From assembly GCA_016192455.1 (NCBI GenBank), contig JACPUC010000010.1:95278-159277 (forward strand): DNA of 64,000 nucleotides. The letters run 5' to 3'. The stretch's first letter is position 1. Each line of letters opens with the position of its first letter. This document shows positions 25,781-34,526 of this stretch, in pieces. A model generated the notes under the pieces. It was not told where the DNA came from and searched no databases. It saw only the letters and a list, made by a program, of their open reading frames with translations. The DNA comes from Candidatus Tectimicrobiota bacterium. Lineage in GTDB: Bacteria > JACPUC01. The position numbers and the translations under genes are program-made.

Positions 25781-26277
25781 CTTTCAATCCCCTCTAAAGC
25801 GGGGCATCTTCTGCAACGACATCAAAAAGCAGCTTTCAATGACGCTGGAACTTCTGGAAGAGTTTCAATCCCCTCTAAAGCGGGGCATCTTCTGCAACGA
25901 AAATAGCCCGCTGGGAACGATTAGCTGACGATTTCAGTTTCAATCCCCTCTAAAGCGGGGCATCTTCTGCAACGGAACGAAGGAGCTGTCCAAGGGTTCA
26001 TCAGCTCGTGGACGTTTCAATCCCCTCTAAAGCGGGGCATCTTCTGCAACCGGGATCAGCACTGCTCCGCCCCGTCCGAAGAGCTCCTGCGTTTCAATCC
26101 CCTCTAAAGCGGGGCATCTTCTGCAACCTGGGCGATACGAACTTGGTTCGCCGCCAACTGCCGGGTTTCAATCCCCTCTAAAGCGGGGCATCTTCTGCAA
26201 CAAGACCTAGCAGGGATGGGAAGGACATGAGAGCGACTGAGTTTCAATCCCCTCTAAAGCGGGGCATCTTCTGCAAC
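25781..26277 (-). CRISPR. CRISPR array, 7 repeats of 37 bp and 6 spacers
   Basis: Repeats start at 25781, 25862, 25937, 26014, 26091, 26165 and 26241. On the plus strand each begins GTTTCAATCCCCTC and ends CATCTTCTGCAAC, with a CCCC/GGGG stem in the middle. Spacers are 44, 38, 40, 40, 37 and 39 bp. Transcription is set on the minus strand because the repeat then ends in ATTGAAAC, the usual Cas6-generated crRNA handle, and because the only degenerate copy is 25781 (C for the first G), which is then leader-distal. The leader would be at 26278-26560, next to cas2. Subtype is uncertain (I or III) because no effector genes are present. Confidence 0.97.
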
Positions 26278-26560
26278 CGCGGTTCCTGGAATCCCTTGCT
26301 TGCAAAAGGGTTGGGGAGACGATTTCCGTAACCATCCGAAAACCCTTCTTGAAGGGCCGGCATCCTCCTCGACGCGGCTCCTCAAGATTTCGGCAAGCCA
26401 TTAATTCGCATCCGCTTCCGCCGTTTCCGTAACCTCCCCCCGAAAACGGGGCTGAAGAGGTTACGGAAGTGTTGCAGGTTACCCCACCCGGGGCAACTCG
26501 TGGCGGCCTTCTTCACGCGCACGGCACGCCACGCTTCTTCTCGTTCCCTTCACCAATACG
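26278..26560 (-). promoter_or_regulatory. CRISPR leader with nested dyads
   Basis: The leader lies between the array and cas2. It has the word TTTCCGTAACC at 26323-26333 and again at 26424-26434, and its inverse at 26459-26468. The last two form a perfect 12-bp dyad (TTCCGTAACCTC, 26425-26436, against 26457-26468) that encloses a second hairpin CCCCG-AAAA-CGGGG (26438-26451). Another hairpin, CCCTTC-TT-GAAGGG, is at 26343-26356. No ORF in it is credible. These could be binding sites for an adaptation host factor or a regulator, or a terminator for the cas genes upstream. Confidence 0.7.
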
Positions 26561-26857
26561 CTACACGATGAAGACGATCTCCTCGCCCGGCGCCTCGTCG
26601 CTCCCTTGTCCGACCCGCCAGCTCTTGCGGGCGCAGGCCGCGCAGAGGGGGTAGATGGCGAGGCGATCCTCTTCCAGGTTGATGAGCTTCGCTGCCTGCT
26701 GGCGCATCTTGTCAAAGAGCGCGCGGTCGAGGACCGCCTCGAAGATGCTATACTGCACCCGGTCGCCGTAGGCGTCAAGCAGTTTTGCCAGGCTGGCGCG
26801 GCGCTTGTCGTCGGGTACGTCGTAGCAGATGACGTAGCGCGTGGCGTCATCGGTCAT
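26561..26857 (-). CDS. cas2: CRISPR-associated endonuclease Cas2
   Basis: A 98-aa ferredoxin-fold protein. The N-terminal strand with the conserved Asp is RYVICYDVPDDKRR, followed by LAKLLDAYGDRVQYSIFEAV and INLEEDRLAIYPLCAACARK, the normal Cas2 layout. It forms the adaptation complex with Cas1. It starts 5 bp after the cas1 stop codon. It looks intact, unlike cas1. Confidence 0.93.
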   Translation of the reverse strand: MTDDATRYVICYDVPDDKRRASLAKLLDAYGDRVQYSIFEAVLDRALFDKMRQQAAKLINLEEDRLAIYPLCAACARKSWRVGQGSDEAPGEEIVFIV

Positions 26858-26862
26858 GGCGC

Positions 26863-27912
26863 TCAGCCCCCATAGCGGAACGGCTGGTAGGGTTCGCCGC
26901 CGCGCAGGCTGACGGCGAGGCGCTCCACCTGGCGGCGCAGCAGGGCGGTGGGTTCAATCTTTGCGTCGCTCTCCTGTTCGCGCAGGGGGCGCAGGAGGTG
27001 TTTCTCCCACTCGCGGAAGAAGAGGCGCAGGCCGTCGCGCGTCAGGCGCACGCCGCCGGGGCGCTCGGCATCGGCCTCGAAGTGCTCCGGACGAAGAATG
27101 CGCAGATTGCAGGCGCGCAGCACGAAGCGGTCCACGAGGGGATGGCGCAGCTCTTCGAGCAGGTCGAGGGCAAGGCTGGGGCGGCCGGGCCGCACCTCGT
27201 GGAAGAAGCCGAGGGCGGGGTCGAGACCGCGCGCCTCGATCAGTCCCGCCAGCAGATTGCCGAGCAGCACGTAGCCGAAGGAAAGGAGGGCGTTGGCCGG
27301 GTCGGGGGGCGGGCGGCGCTGGCGCCCGGTGAAGGGGATGTCGGCGCGGAAGGCGTTGCCGAGGGCCTGGAAGTAGGTGTGGGCGCCGGCGCCCTCGAGG
27401 CCGAGGAGCCTGCCGCTCTCGTCCTGCGCGGCATCTTCTCTGGATGCGGGCGGGACGCCCGCGCTCCCGCCACTTTCGACCTGGTCGACCATCTCCTTGA
27501 GCCGGGCGATGGCGTCGGCGAGGCTGGGGGCGTCGGCCTCGTTGCTCTGGATGTCGCGCAGCACCTCGCGGGCGTTGGCCAGCTTGGCGGCGACCACGGC
27601 GCGGGCGCGGCGCAGGCGGCGGGCGGGATCGTACGCGGTTTCGTACTGGCGCAGGCGCAGGTCGGCGGAGCGCGGCATCTCCGGCGCGAGGCGGCCGAGG
27701 TAGCCGCCGTCCCAGGCGAACCAGGCGACGCCGATGCCGCGTTGCAGGCAGAAGCGGGTGGCGTCGGCGGTGATGTGGACGCGCACGACGAGGGCGATGA
27801 TCTCCAGGCGGTGCGGCTCCACCTCGATGAGGGTGCGGCGGCGTTCCGGCTCGGGGCCGGCGGGGCCGTCGGGGTTCACCTCGGCGGTGACGACGAGGCG
27901 CAGCGCCGCCAC
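26863..27912 (-). pseudogene. cas1: cas1, 5'-truncated by a transposase relic
   Basis: About 349 codons of Cas1 remain. The integrase core is good: HITADATRFCLQRGIGVAWF near the N-terminus, catalytic Glu in LLGLEGAGAHTYFQALG, His in GFFHEVRPG and the acidic residues of LDLLEELRHPLVDR. Upstream of about 27912 the open frame continues only as antisense of an IS1380-type transposase fragment, so the first 15-20 residues of Cas1 (the first beta strands) and its own start are missing. A GTG at 27912 could serve as a makeshift start. An in-frame dispersed repeat is inserted at 27441-27472, coding for SAGVPPAS-like residues. Possibly still expressed, but probably impaired. Confidence 0.82.
27441..27472. 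repeat. Palindromic dispersed repeat inside cas1
   Basis: TGGATGCGGGCGGGACGCCC followed by GCGCTCCCGCCA is a known style of genomic palindrome that encodes GGTPALP or AGVPPAS in alternate frames. Here it lies within the cas1 frame, in the loop between the two halves of the protein, without breaking the frame. Confidence 0.65.
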
Positions 27913-28826
27913 GGGGTGGAGCCGACCTACCGCAGCGTGAAGGGCTTCCAGCCGCTGCACCTCACCTGGGGGCGCTTCATCATCGACGTCGTCTTCCGCG
28001 GCGGCAGCAAGCACAGCAACCACGCCGACACCGCGGCGCACCTGCTGCGCCACGTCGTGCAGCTCATCCACGGCGCTACCGGCGGAACGTCTCCATCATC
28101 GTGCGCAGCGACAGCGGCTTCTTCGACCAGAAGCTCTTCCGCCTCTGCGAGGACCTCGGCATCGGCTACGTCTGCGTCGGCAGGCTCTTCGACGGCCTGA
28201 AGGAGCGCCTCGCCGGCCTCGACCCCTCTGCCTGGCGCCACTACCAGAACCGCTCCCAGGCCTGGGACTACGTCGAGGTCGCCGACCGCCGCGGCTCCTG
28301 GCGTCGGATTCGCCGCGCCCTCTACTGCCGCCCGCGCTACGACGGCGCCCAGCTCCTGCTGGAGTTCGCGCGCCCCGAGACCCTCCTCTACACCAACCTC
28401 GGCCAGGAGCAGGTCATCGACGCGCACCTCAAGGACGCCGGCCTTGCGAGCTGGACCGCCGCCGAGCAGGTCATCGAGCTGGCCCACGGACGCGGCCGCG
28501 ACGAGCTCGCGCGCCGGGCGCTGAAGGACTTCGCCAGCGAGACGCTCCCCTTCCTGCGCTTCGCCCCCAACGCCGCCTTCTACGCGACGATGCTCCTCGC
28601 CTTCGCCCTCTCCGAAGCCTTCAAGGAGGACGTCACCGCCCCCGTCGTGCCGGTCACCGCCTACCCCACGACGCTGCGCCGCACCCTCATCGACATCGCC
28701 GCCAAGATCGTCCGCCGCGGCGGCAGGATCATCCTCAAGGTCACCCCGGCTGCCTGGCAGCGCCTGCGCATAGCCGACCTCTGGCGCCGCAGCGGCAGCC
28801 CGCCGCGCTTCGCCTGGACGACGTAG
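27913..28826 (+). pseudogene. IS1380-family transposase relic (truncated, frameshifted)
   Basis: The reading starts abruptly at GVEPTYRSVKGFQPLHLTWG, which in IS1380 transposases is an internal block, so the N-terminal third is gone. It continues to about 28065 (HLLRHVVQLIH), then shifts frame by loss of about one base and resumes as RRYRRNVSIIVRSDSGFFDQ, with DSGFFD being the second catalytic Asp region. The C-terminus (SEAFKEDVTAPVVPVTAYPT to SGSPPRFAWTT) is present. It abuts the broken 5' end of cas1. A second, shorter relic of the same gene is at 34001-34186. Confidence 0.85.
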
Positions 28827-29083
28827 CCCGCGGCGCAGCACCCCACCACGATCCAGGAGGCTGAACCAGGAGCCTCTAGAGGGAGTGATCTGCCTCGCAA
28901 GGCAGCTCCGCGCTCATCTCGCCCTCTCGGCGCTCCTCTGCGGGGCGCCGGGATCACCCAAAAGGCGAATCCTCGCTCCTCACGCGCCGGCACCTGCTGC
29001 CATGGCGCCGCACAAGCCTCTCTCTACTACCTGTGCGCAGGAATCGCTCAATTTAGGATCGTAGCTCGTCTCCTTGGTCAAGG

Positions 29084-32000
29084 CTATTCTCTAATATCAA
29101 TGTTCGGCCAATAGGCAACGTTTCCGGTGGAGTCGGTGGCTTTGATTCCGAAGCCGGGAACGCTGAATTCACCAGCGGGCAATGCAGCAGCTGGAATTCC
29201 TGGAATGATTACCGTGTAGGTGCCATCGCCGTCCTCATCGAGCAATTCGAGGAGTTCCTGGTCCGGCTCACTACCGCTTCCTTGCAAGATAGCAGCAACT
29301 CTCAAGGGATGTGTACCGCCGAGGACCTGTGCCTGGATCGTAAGAATACCACCCGCGGAATCAGTAAGTTGGTAGGGGCTGCGCCCGAAGCCAGCGTTCA
29401 AGATAACAGGCAACTCTAGTGTTTCGTCAGGCAGTGGCAGCGGCTGAACGCTAGGCAAGAACGCTGGTTGGCTTTCACTGACGTTGAGGGCGGGCCACGT
29501 GCCCTTATTTCCATCCCGGTCGATGGCACGAATGGTCAGGCCTGGCACTTGCAAGCGTCCAATAGGCAAGCCAGGTGGCAGGTCGAGCTTGAACTCAAAG
29601 ATGCCGTCATCATCCGTGACGGTCAGCTCTCCAAAGTTCTGCTGTACGAAGTTGCCGAAGGGACCTTGTACGTCCAGGAAGAACTCGACACTTAGTTCCG
29701 AGGTGGGGGCGTCATCAGCTACTTGGGCCTGGAGGGTAATGGTGCCGCCGGCCGTTGAACTGTACATCAGCGGAGATAGTCCCCAGCCCGCCGTGGTGAT
29801 CACCGGTATCTGCTCCGCCGGTGTCGCCGCGGCCACGGTAATGCGTGTGCCGGTAGTGAGGCCGGGGTTGTTACGATCGATGACCACTAACGTAGCTGCT
29901 CCCGTTCCTTGCCCGGCAATGAACAGGTTGGTGCGGCCTTCGGTACTCTGAAGGCTGCCGAGGGCCACGTCACCTTCAAACGTCCAACGGAACGAGCCGC
30001 TGCCGCCGCTGACCGTGAACGTAATCGTTCGGCCTACCAGCAGCGTCGGGTCGGAGGGGCTGAGGACGAGCTGCCCTGTCGGGGCGCCGACATCGATCCT
30101 GGCGCTGCCTGTTTCACCAGAGCTGTCGTGGACGACCAGGTCATACGTGCCGGGGAAGTTCGGCGCCGTATACAGAACAGTGGCATTTGACGTTGTAGTA
30201 ATGGCGCCGGCGTCCGCGGTCCATGCGTAGGGGAGGAGGCCGCCGACGCCCAAGAATTCTATCTGTTGGCCCACGCTGAGCTCGGTGAATGCCGGGCTGA
30301 TCTGCACCGCATTCGTCACCACCCGGATGACAGCCGCCACTTGGCGCCCAGCCGAATCGTTGAGGAACAGACTGAAGAGGCCGGCGCGTTCCGGGGCCGT
30401 ATAGACCACGCGTGCGCCGGTCACCGCATCAAGGTTGCCGGCTTGCACGGTCCAGGTGTAGTCGCCGCTGCCGCCCAGGGCAGCGAAGGTGCGTTCTTCG
30501 TGCGGGCGCAGACTGGCGCTCGCCGGTGTAACCCGGAGGTCGCCTACCACGGTGTTGGTGGCGAAGGCGGCGTTGCCCGCCGTGTCGGTGACAGTGAGGA
30601 GGAATCCGCCGATGATTCGTGGGGCCGTGTAAGTGACGAGCGTGCCGCTTGTCGTGTTGAGGTCTCCCCGCTGCGCCGACCACGAGTATGATCCAGTGCC
30701 ACCAAGCGCCGTGAAGTGTGCCTGATCTCCCGGCTCAAGCTCAACCAGCTCAGGTGTTAGGCGCAGTTCCGTGCCGATGACATGAACGGTTGCCATGGCC
30801 GTCCTCCCGGCCTCGTCGGTGGCGATCACGCTGAACACACCGCCGGTCTGGGGAGGCGTATAGGTGACCGACGCACCGCTTGTGGCGCTGAGATCGCCCG
30901 CCGTGGCCCGCCAGGTAGCAGCGCCGGCGGGATTTGTAGCAGTGAACTGCTGTGTGACGCCAACCCGTAACGTTGCCAGCCCGGGGGTCACTCTGAGCGC
31001 CGCCGCCACGGTCACCGTGGCTGTCGCCGACAAGCCGTTCGCATCAAACACCGCCACCTCGAAGCGGCCCGTTGATGGGGGAGCCGTATAGGTTACCTGG
31101 CGGCCTTGAGTACTTGCCAGTTCGCCGTCAGTCGCCGTCCAGGCGAACGGTTCTTGTCCGCCGGCGGCGCGGAACACGCGCGTCTCGCCAGGTGCAAGCC
31201 GTGGCGACTCAGGGCTGATCAGGAAACGCTCGCTGACGACAACCGTCGTCGTTGCCGAGGCTGCTTCACCCGCCTCATTCGTCGCGGTGAGGACTACCGT
31301 ATACGTTCCTGGCTCAGAGTAAGTATGCGATGCGTTAGCTCCCGAACTTGTCGCGCCATCACCAAAGCTCCAGTTCAAGGTCATCTGTTGGTTCTGAGGA
31401 TCACTCACCTGGCTAGAGAATTGTACACTGAGCGGGGCACTCCCTGATGATGGATTGGCGTGCACCGTTACTGATGGAGCAAGCAAGGATTTCTCGACAG
31501 TTATCCCGTAGATACTGAACGCTGGATCCTGGCTTCCGGCGGTTTCATTCGATGTATCACGAACGCTGACCTCAAGGAGGTTTGATGTATTCGAGATGTC
31601 GAACGATAGAAGGTCAAGAACCACCGTGACCCTCTCGTCTGGCGTGCTACAGCGATAAACCTCTCTAACATTTCTACTCTGAAAAACATCAATAACTCCA
31701 GAGACTCCAACAGCATTATCCCGAAGATTCTCGCTCACAATCAGGACAACCCTCTCCTCCAAACCATCCGCAAACCTTAATAGCAGCTCGCCTACCTGCT
31801 GGTTGCGAAATCGTTCAAACGTGTTCCCGCCATTTAAAAGGATGTGAACCCTTCTTGCCTTCGCGACATTCGTTGGTATAGTTACACTCTCGGGAAAATG
31901 TGGGAAAACGGATGCCTGCGTTGAAACATAGTTTTGGGTAACTCGAGGAATTGTAAATGGAATACCACCAAACGAGGTCCTACCGATAGGAATATCCTTG

Positions 32001-33703
32001 AACAGTGCACTGATATCTCGATTCGCCACCCCCCGGAGGTCGAGAGATACAAATTCCCGAGCAGGATCCTCAGCAGCGAGAACATCTACGCCTTTCCCGG
32101 CAAGCTGGATAACGAGATCCTCCTGTTGTGAATTGTCACCACGAATCACAATACTATCGCTGAAACAGCCGGCAGAGCTCGGCGTAAAGTTTACCGTGAA
32201 AGTAAGTGATCCCCGAGGTGCAATAGTCGTTGGGAGGGGAGGCTGACTCTGCAGGGAAAACGGTGCGCGCGGCGGTATGAGGTTCGTTACGATTAAGCCC
32301 ATCATCTCCGGGTTGCTAATGGTTATGCTGGCTGGTTCTGCCGTAGTACCTACCGGCACGGCGCCAAAATCGACGGTGCGAGGTGTAACAGAGGCTTGCG
32401 CTAGGCTAGAGGCGCCTAGCCTCGACTCTGCGAACGTAACCTTGCGAATACGATGGTGCCGACTATCAGCGATAAACAAGCTGCCATCAGCTGCGAGAGT
32501 AAGACTAATAGGAAAATCAAGCCGCGCGCTGGTTGCTGGACCGCCGTCGCCAAGAACGGTTAGAGGATCCCCTCCCCCCGCAACGGTGCTAATGATTCCC
32601 GCTGGATCTACTTTGCGGATGAGAGCAAAGGCAGAGGAAAAGTAGAAACTGCCATCAGGACCCACTGCAATTCCGCTGGCTGGGCCAATGCTGGTGAGTG
32701 TAGCGGGACCGCCATCACTACCTGGAGTCCTATCTCCAGTCCCCGCAACGGTTGTAATGATACCGTGGGGATCAACCTTACGGATGCGAAAGTCTCGCTC
32801 ATCAGCAATGAAGAGGCTTCCGTCAGGGCCTAGGGCAATGCCGGTTGGGAACTTGATCCTGGCGCTGGTAGCTGGACCCCCGTCACCATTACCGTCTTCT
32901 GGCTCGCCTCCGCCTGCCACGGTAGTGATGATTCCCTGTCGATCTACCTTTCGAATTCTCCTGCCTTCAGCAATGAAGAGGCTGCCGTCCGGGGCAATCG
33001 CGATGTCATAAGTCAAATTGAAAAATGCAATGGTCGCCGGTTCACCGTCCCGAGGATCCTGCAGTGAAAGAGGCACACCGACTTCAGGTTCTATCCCACC
33101 GGCGACGGTCGTGATGATTCCATCTAAATCCACCTTCCGAATGCGTTGGTTGAACTCGTCAGCAATAAAGATTGAACCGTCAGAGCCGATGGCAACGCCA
33201 GATGGTGCATTCAGGCAAGCACTCGTAGCCGCACCGCCATCGCCCCCGAAATCCCCCTCGAAAAAACCGAAGTGACATTCCATACCTCCGCCGGCTATGG
33301 TCGTAATGATTCCCTCCGGATCCACTTTCCGAATGCGATGATTGTTCGTATCAGCGATGATGAGACTGCCATCAGGCGCTACCGCCACGTCGAAGGGGTC
33401 GTGCAGTTTGGCATCAGTGGCAAGCCCTCCATCTCCGCTGAAATTGAGCCCTTGAATAGAACCTATGGGACCACTGCCCGCCACAGTCGTGATGATACTC
33501 TCTTGGGAAAAAACAGGACCGTTACTGAAAAGAATCGACAGAATACCAAAGAACAACAGGCTGAAGCCTTGGCGCCCTCTCGAGGGATGGGGCTGAGAGG
33601 GTGGTGGTAAAGCAAAGGCGTTTTCCAAGCACTCACTTCGACTTTTGCTACGGCACATCTTCAGCATGTCGCAATATCGCACGATTCCGTTGAGCCGCAA
33701 CAT
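29084..33703 (-). CDS. Giant secreted NHL/PKD/Ig-like repeat protein
   Basis: About 1539 aa. A hydrophobic export segment (FSLLFFGILSILFSNGPVFS) is around residue 50-65. Then come about six NHL repeats of the form VAVAPDGSLIIADTNNHRIR followed by KVDPEGIITTIAGGG, which build a beta-propeller. After these is a choice-of-anchor/ASPM-like domain (VDFGAVPVGTTAEPASITIS), a middle beta region, a PKD domain (WSFGDGATSSGANASHTYS), and at least six Ig-like repeats of the LRVTPGLATLRVGVTQQFTA type. The ending is a tandem of two similar 70-residue units. Likely a cell-surface or secreted adhesion or ligand-binding protein. The start is unsure: ATG 33703 has AGGGA 12 nt upstream; a TTG at 33745 is also open. 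It lies between two transposase relics. Confidence 0.8.
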   Translation of the reverse strand: MLRLNGIVRYCDMLKMCRSKSRSECLENAFALPPPSQPHPSRGRQGFSLLFFGILSILFSNGPVFSQESIITTVAGSGPIGSIQGLNFSGDGGLATDAKLHDPFDVAVAPDGSLIIADTNNHRIRKVDPEGIITTIAGGGMECHFGFFEGDFGGDGGAATSACLNAPSGVAIGSDGSIFIADEFNQRIRKVDLDGIITTVAGGIEPEVGVPLSLQDPRDGEPATIAFFNLTYDIAIAPDGSLFIAEGRRIRKVDRQGIITTVAGGGEPEDGNGDGGPATSARIKFPTGIALGPDGSLFIADERDFRIRKVDPHGIITTVAGTGDRTPGSDGGPATLTSIGPASGIAVGPDGSFYFSSAFALIRKVDPAGIISTVAGGGDPLTVLGDGGPATSARLDFPISLTLAADGSLFIADSRHHRIRKVTFAESRLGASSLAQASVTPRTVDFGAVPVGTTAEPASITISNPEMMGLIVTNLIPPRAPFSLQSQPPLPTTIAPRGSLTFTVNFTPSSAGCFSDSIVIRGDNSQQEDLVIQLAGKGVDVLAAEDPAREFVSLDLRGVANRDISALFKDIPIGRTSFGGIPFTIPRVTQNYVSTQASVFPHFPESVTIPTNVAKARRVHILLNGGNTFERFRNQQVGELLLRFADGLEERVVLIVSENLRDNAVGVSGVIDVFQSRNVREVYRCSTPDERVTVVLDLLSFDISNTSNLLEVSVRDTSNETAGSQDPAFSIYGITVEKSLLAPSVTVHANPSSGSAPLSVQFSSQVSDPQNQQMTLNWSFGDGATSSGANASHTYSEPGTYTVVLTATNEAGEAASATTTVVVSERFLISPESPRLAPGETRVFRAAGGQEPFAWTATDGELASTQGRQVTYTAPPSTGRFEVAVFDANGLSATATVTVAAALRVTPGLATLRVGVTQQFTATNPAGAATWRATAGDLSATSGASVTYTPPQTGGVFSVIATDEAGRTAMATVHVIGTELRLTPELVELEPGDQAHFTALGGTGSYSWSAQRGDLNTTSGTLVTYTAPRIIGGFLLTVTDTAGNAAFATNTVVGDLRVTPASASLRPHEERTFAALGGSGDYTWTVQAGNLDAVTGARVVYTAPERAGLFSLFLNDSAGRQVAAVIRVVTNAVQISPAFTELSVGQQIEFLGVGGLLPYAWTADAGAITTTSNATVLYTAPNFPGTYDLVVHDSSGETGSARIDVGAPTGQLVLSPSDPTLLVGRTITFTVSGGSGSFRWTFEGDVALGSLQSTEGRTNLFIAGQGTGAATLVVIDRNNPGLTTGTRITVAAATPAEQIPVITTAGWGLSPLMYSSTAGGTITLQAQVADDAPTSELSVEFFLDVQGPFGNFVQQNFGELTVTDDDGIFEFKLDLPPGLPIGRLQVPGLTIRAIDRDGNKGTWPALNVSESQPAFLPSVQPLPLPDETLELPVILNAGFGRSPYQLTDSAGGILTIQAQVLGGTHPLRVAAILQGSGSEPDQELLELLDEDGDGTYTVIIPGIPAAALPAGEFSVPGFGIKATDSTGNVAYWPNIDIRE

Positions 33704-34000
33704 AGTGTGCTTTTCCCTTTGACCTTGCATACACGATGCTGGCAAGAAGGTGAAATCGACATGATGACCACGATAATTTCATCTCCACTGATTTGCTGAA
33801 TCAATGCGAATCCTGTGAAACAATTCGAGCGTTCACCGGCTTTAACCTCCCTAAGGTGAGCAATGTGTTCCTGGGAAAAGGGCCAACCTTTTGGTTACGA
33901 TGGTGTAGACACACGAGTTACAACATCGCGGGAAGCTGACCACGTGCAACCCAAGAGGTGGAAACTTGAGCATGGCACGACTCGCCTCCCGCAGCAATCC
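33704..34000. other. Spacer upstream of the giant NHL gene
   Basis: AT-richer than average with no gene. The promoter for the minus-strand NHL gene should be here. I see no convincing -35/-10 pair. Confidence 0.35.
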
Positions 34001-34186
34001 CCCAACGCCGCCTTCTACGCGAGGCTGCTCCCCACCTTCGTGCTCTCTGAGGCCTTCAAGGTGGACGTCAGCGCCCCTGTCGTGCCGGTCACCGCCTATC
34101 CCAGGAAGCGGTTCCGCACCCGCATCGACATCGCCGCCAAAATCGTCCGCCGCCGCGGCAGCCCGCCCAGCTTCGCTTCGACGACG
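34001..34186 (+). pseudogene. Second IS1380-type transposase relic (C-terminal piece)
   Basis: The reading PNAAFYARLLPTFVLSEAFK to RRRGSPPSFASTT matches the C-terminus of the relic at 28565-28820 almost word for word, but with an internal deletion of about 20 residues (the RIILKVTPAAWQRL part is missing). The orientation is the same. No other piece of the transposase remains. The following 34187-34526 has no gene. Confidence 0.8.
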
Positions 34187-34526
34187 TTGCCCGCAGCGCA
34201 GGCCGCACAACGATATCGGGAGACGTCCGCCTTGCAGCCCCCTTGGAGGGCGGGTCGCACCTGCTCGACGGCTCACTCACGGTGCGCTCTTGACGGCTGT
34301 CGCCCCGCCACGGGGGAGCGGAGTAAAGTTGACGACGACAAAGGGGTGGACCAAGCTCCGAAATTCCCCCTACGCCGTAGAATCGATCGATTTAGGGTTC
34401 CGTCAGATGCTAAGCCAAGAAGATAAACTTCTCCTCGATCAAGCGCAAGAGATTTGCCGATTTGCCTGACGCTTCGCTGGTGCCAGGGTTGGGCCAGCCG
34501 TAGCGCGACCCTGTCAAGGGGATCTC

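Noticed and set aside
26207-26401. 64-aa minus-strand ORF across the array end and leader
   Set aside because: It covers a CRISPR repeat and leader dyads, so it is not a gene.
27913-28071. N-terminal 53 residues of the long cas1 frame
   Set aside because: This part is antisense to the transposase block GVEPTYRSVKG and not Cas1, so the cas1 start was not placed at 28071.
27927-28841. 304-aa minus-strand ORF opposite the transposase relic
   Set aside because: Antisense of the IS1380-type relic; acidic, low-complexity translation.
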